Of a stretch of DNA of 6,137 nt, positions 5,867 through 6,137 are shown in pieces. The stretch comes from an uncultured Bdellovibrio sp. (GTDB lineage Bacteria > Bdellovibrionota > Bdellovibrionia > Bdellovibrionales > Bdellovibrionaceae), in contig CAMLMF010000167.1 of NCBI GenBank assembly GCA_946480995.1, positions 1 through 6,137 of the forward strand. The letters are read 5' to 3'. Position 1 is the stretch's first letter, and the number at the start of each line of letters is the position of its first letter. Position numbers and translations under genes: made by a program. The notes under the pieces were generated by a model, which was given only the letters and a program-made list of their open reading frames with translations, ran no database searches and was not told the origin of the DNA.

Positions 5867-6137
5867 ATGAGTGATCAGCACATTGAGCCAGAGCTGACTG
5901 TCGGCGAAATTATTAAGTTATATTTGTCGCATTGGCGCATGTTCGTCGTTTTTACGGCGGGCTTGTTTGCTTTGAGTATCTTGGTTTACGTTGTCAAAAT
6001 CCCTTTTGTTGCGTCTTCAACGATCGTTATAAATGACTCTCAGAACTCGACGATGCAGGCGTTTTCTAATCAATTTTTTGGCATGTCCAAAACTGTTCAG
6101 GAATCAAAAAAGGGCAGCAGCGTTCTTTCCAAGCACA
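5867..6137 (+). CDS. Wzz-type chain-length determinant / polysaccharide co-polymerase (3' end missing)
   Basis: The first 90 codons of a gene cut by the window end. The visible part follows the start of a Wzz domain: a polar N-terminus with LTVGEIIKLYLSHWR (10-24), a first membrane helix about 25-43 (MFVVFTAGLFALSILVYVV), then the periplasmic start with VASSTIVINDSQNS (48-61) and MQAFSNQFFG (63-72). In this family the protein sits in the inner membrane, with a large periplasmic coiled domain, and controls chain length made by Wzy; some members carry a C-terminal tyrosine kinase, and the cut means neither form can be excluded. The start is set by ATG at 5867, 3 bases after AAGGGTGGG, with no earlier in-frame start that would improve the match. 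The gene lies behind the SLBB and Wzy-like genes in the same direction, which supports the call. Confidence 0.8.
   Translation, partial: MSDQHIEPELTVGEIIKLYLSHWRMFVVFTAGLFALSILVYVVKIPFVASSTIVINDSQNSTMQAFSNQFFGMSKTVQESKKGSSVLSKH

Overview
The window looks like chromosomal DNA of moderate GC from a Gram-negative bacterium. Gene content and protein style (a lipobox signal, periplasmic SLBB export protein, Wzy/Wzz surface polysaccharide genes, an rRNA-type methyltransferase, an alanine/glutamine-rich coiled-coil protein) would fit a Bdellovibrio-like member of the Bdellovibrionota. That assignment is an impression from protein style, not a proof. No tRNA, rRNA, CRISPR array, insertion sequence or attachment site was seen.

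Left part (1-2473): the 3' end of a class I SAM-dependent methyltransferase of the RlmI/YccW type runs rightward and is cut by the window edge. It meets tail-to-tail, 11 bp apart, a leftward gene for a short Hsp70-family protein of YegD type. A strong hairpin plus T-run overlaps the methyltransferase stop codon and ends that transcript.

Middle part (2474-3810): what first looks like a 326-bp gap holds two very short rightward reading frames joined by a 4-base ATGA overlap: a 51-residue protein with one membrane segment, then a 46-residue lipoprotein with a clear ribosome binding site. The second overlaps the tail of a leftward gene for a long coiled-coil protein of unknown function by 8 bp.

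Right part (3811-6137): a rightward surface-polysaccharide unit. It starts after a strong ribosome binding site with an SLBB-domain export protein, continues through a 1-base stop/start overlap into a Wzy/O-antigen-ligase-type membrane protein, and after 106 bp reaches the N-terminal part of a Wzz-type chain-length/co-polymerase protein cut by the window end. Together these suggest polymerisation (Wzy), length control (Wzz) and periplasmic/outer-membrane export (SLBB protein) of a polysaccharide made by a Wzx/Wzy-type route; the rest of the cluster should lie to the right.

No clearly new large system is visible. The points most worth a second look are the tiny bicistronic unit and the SLBB protein, which lacks a visible polysaccharide-export (PES) domain and ends in a membrane helix.
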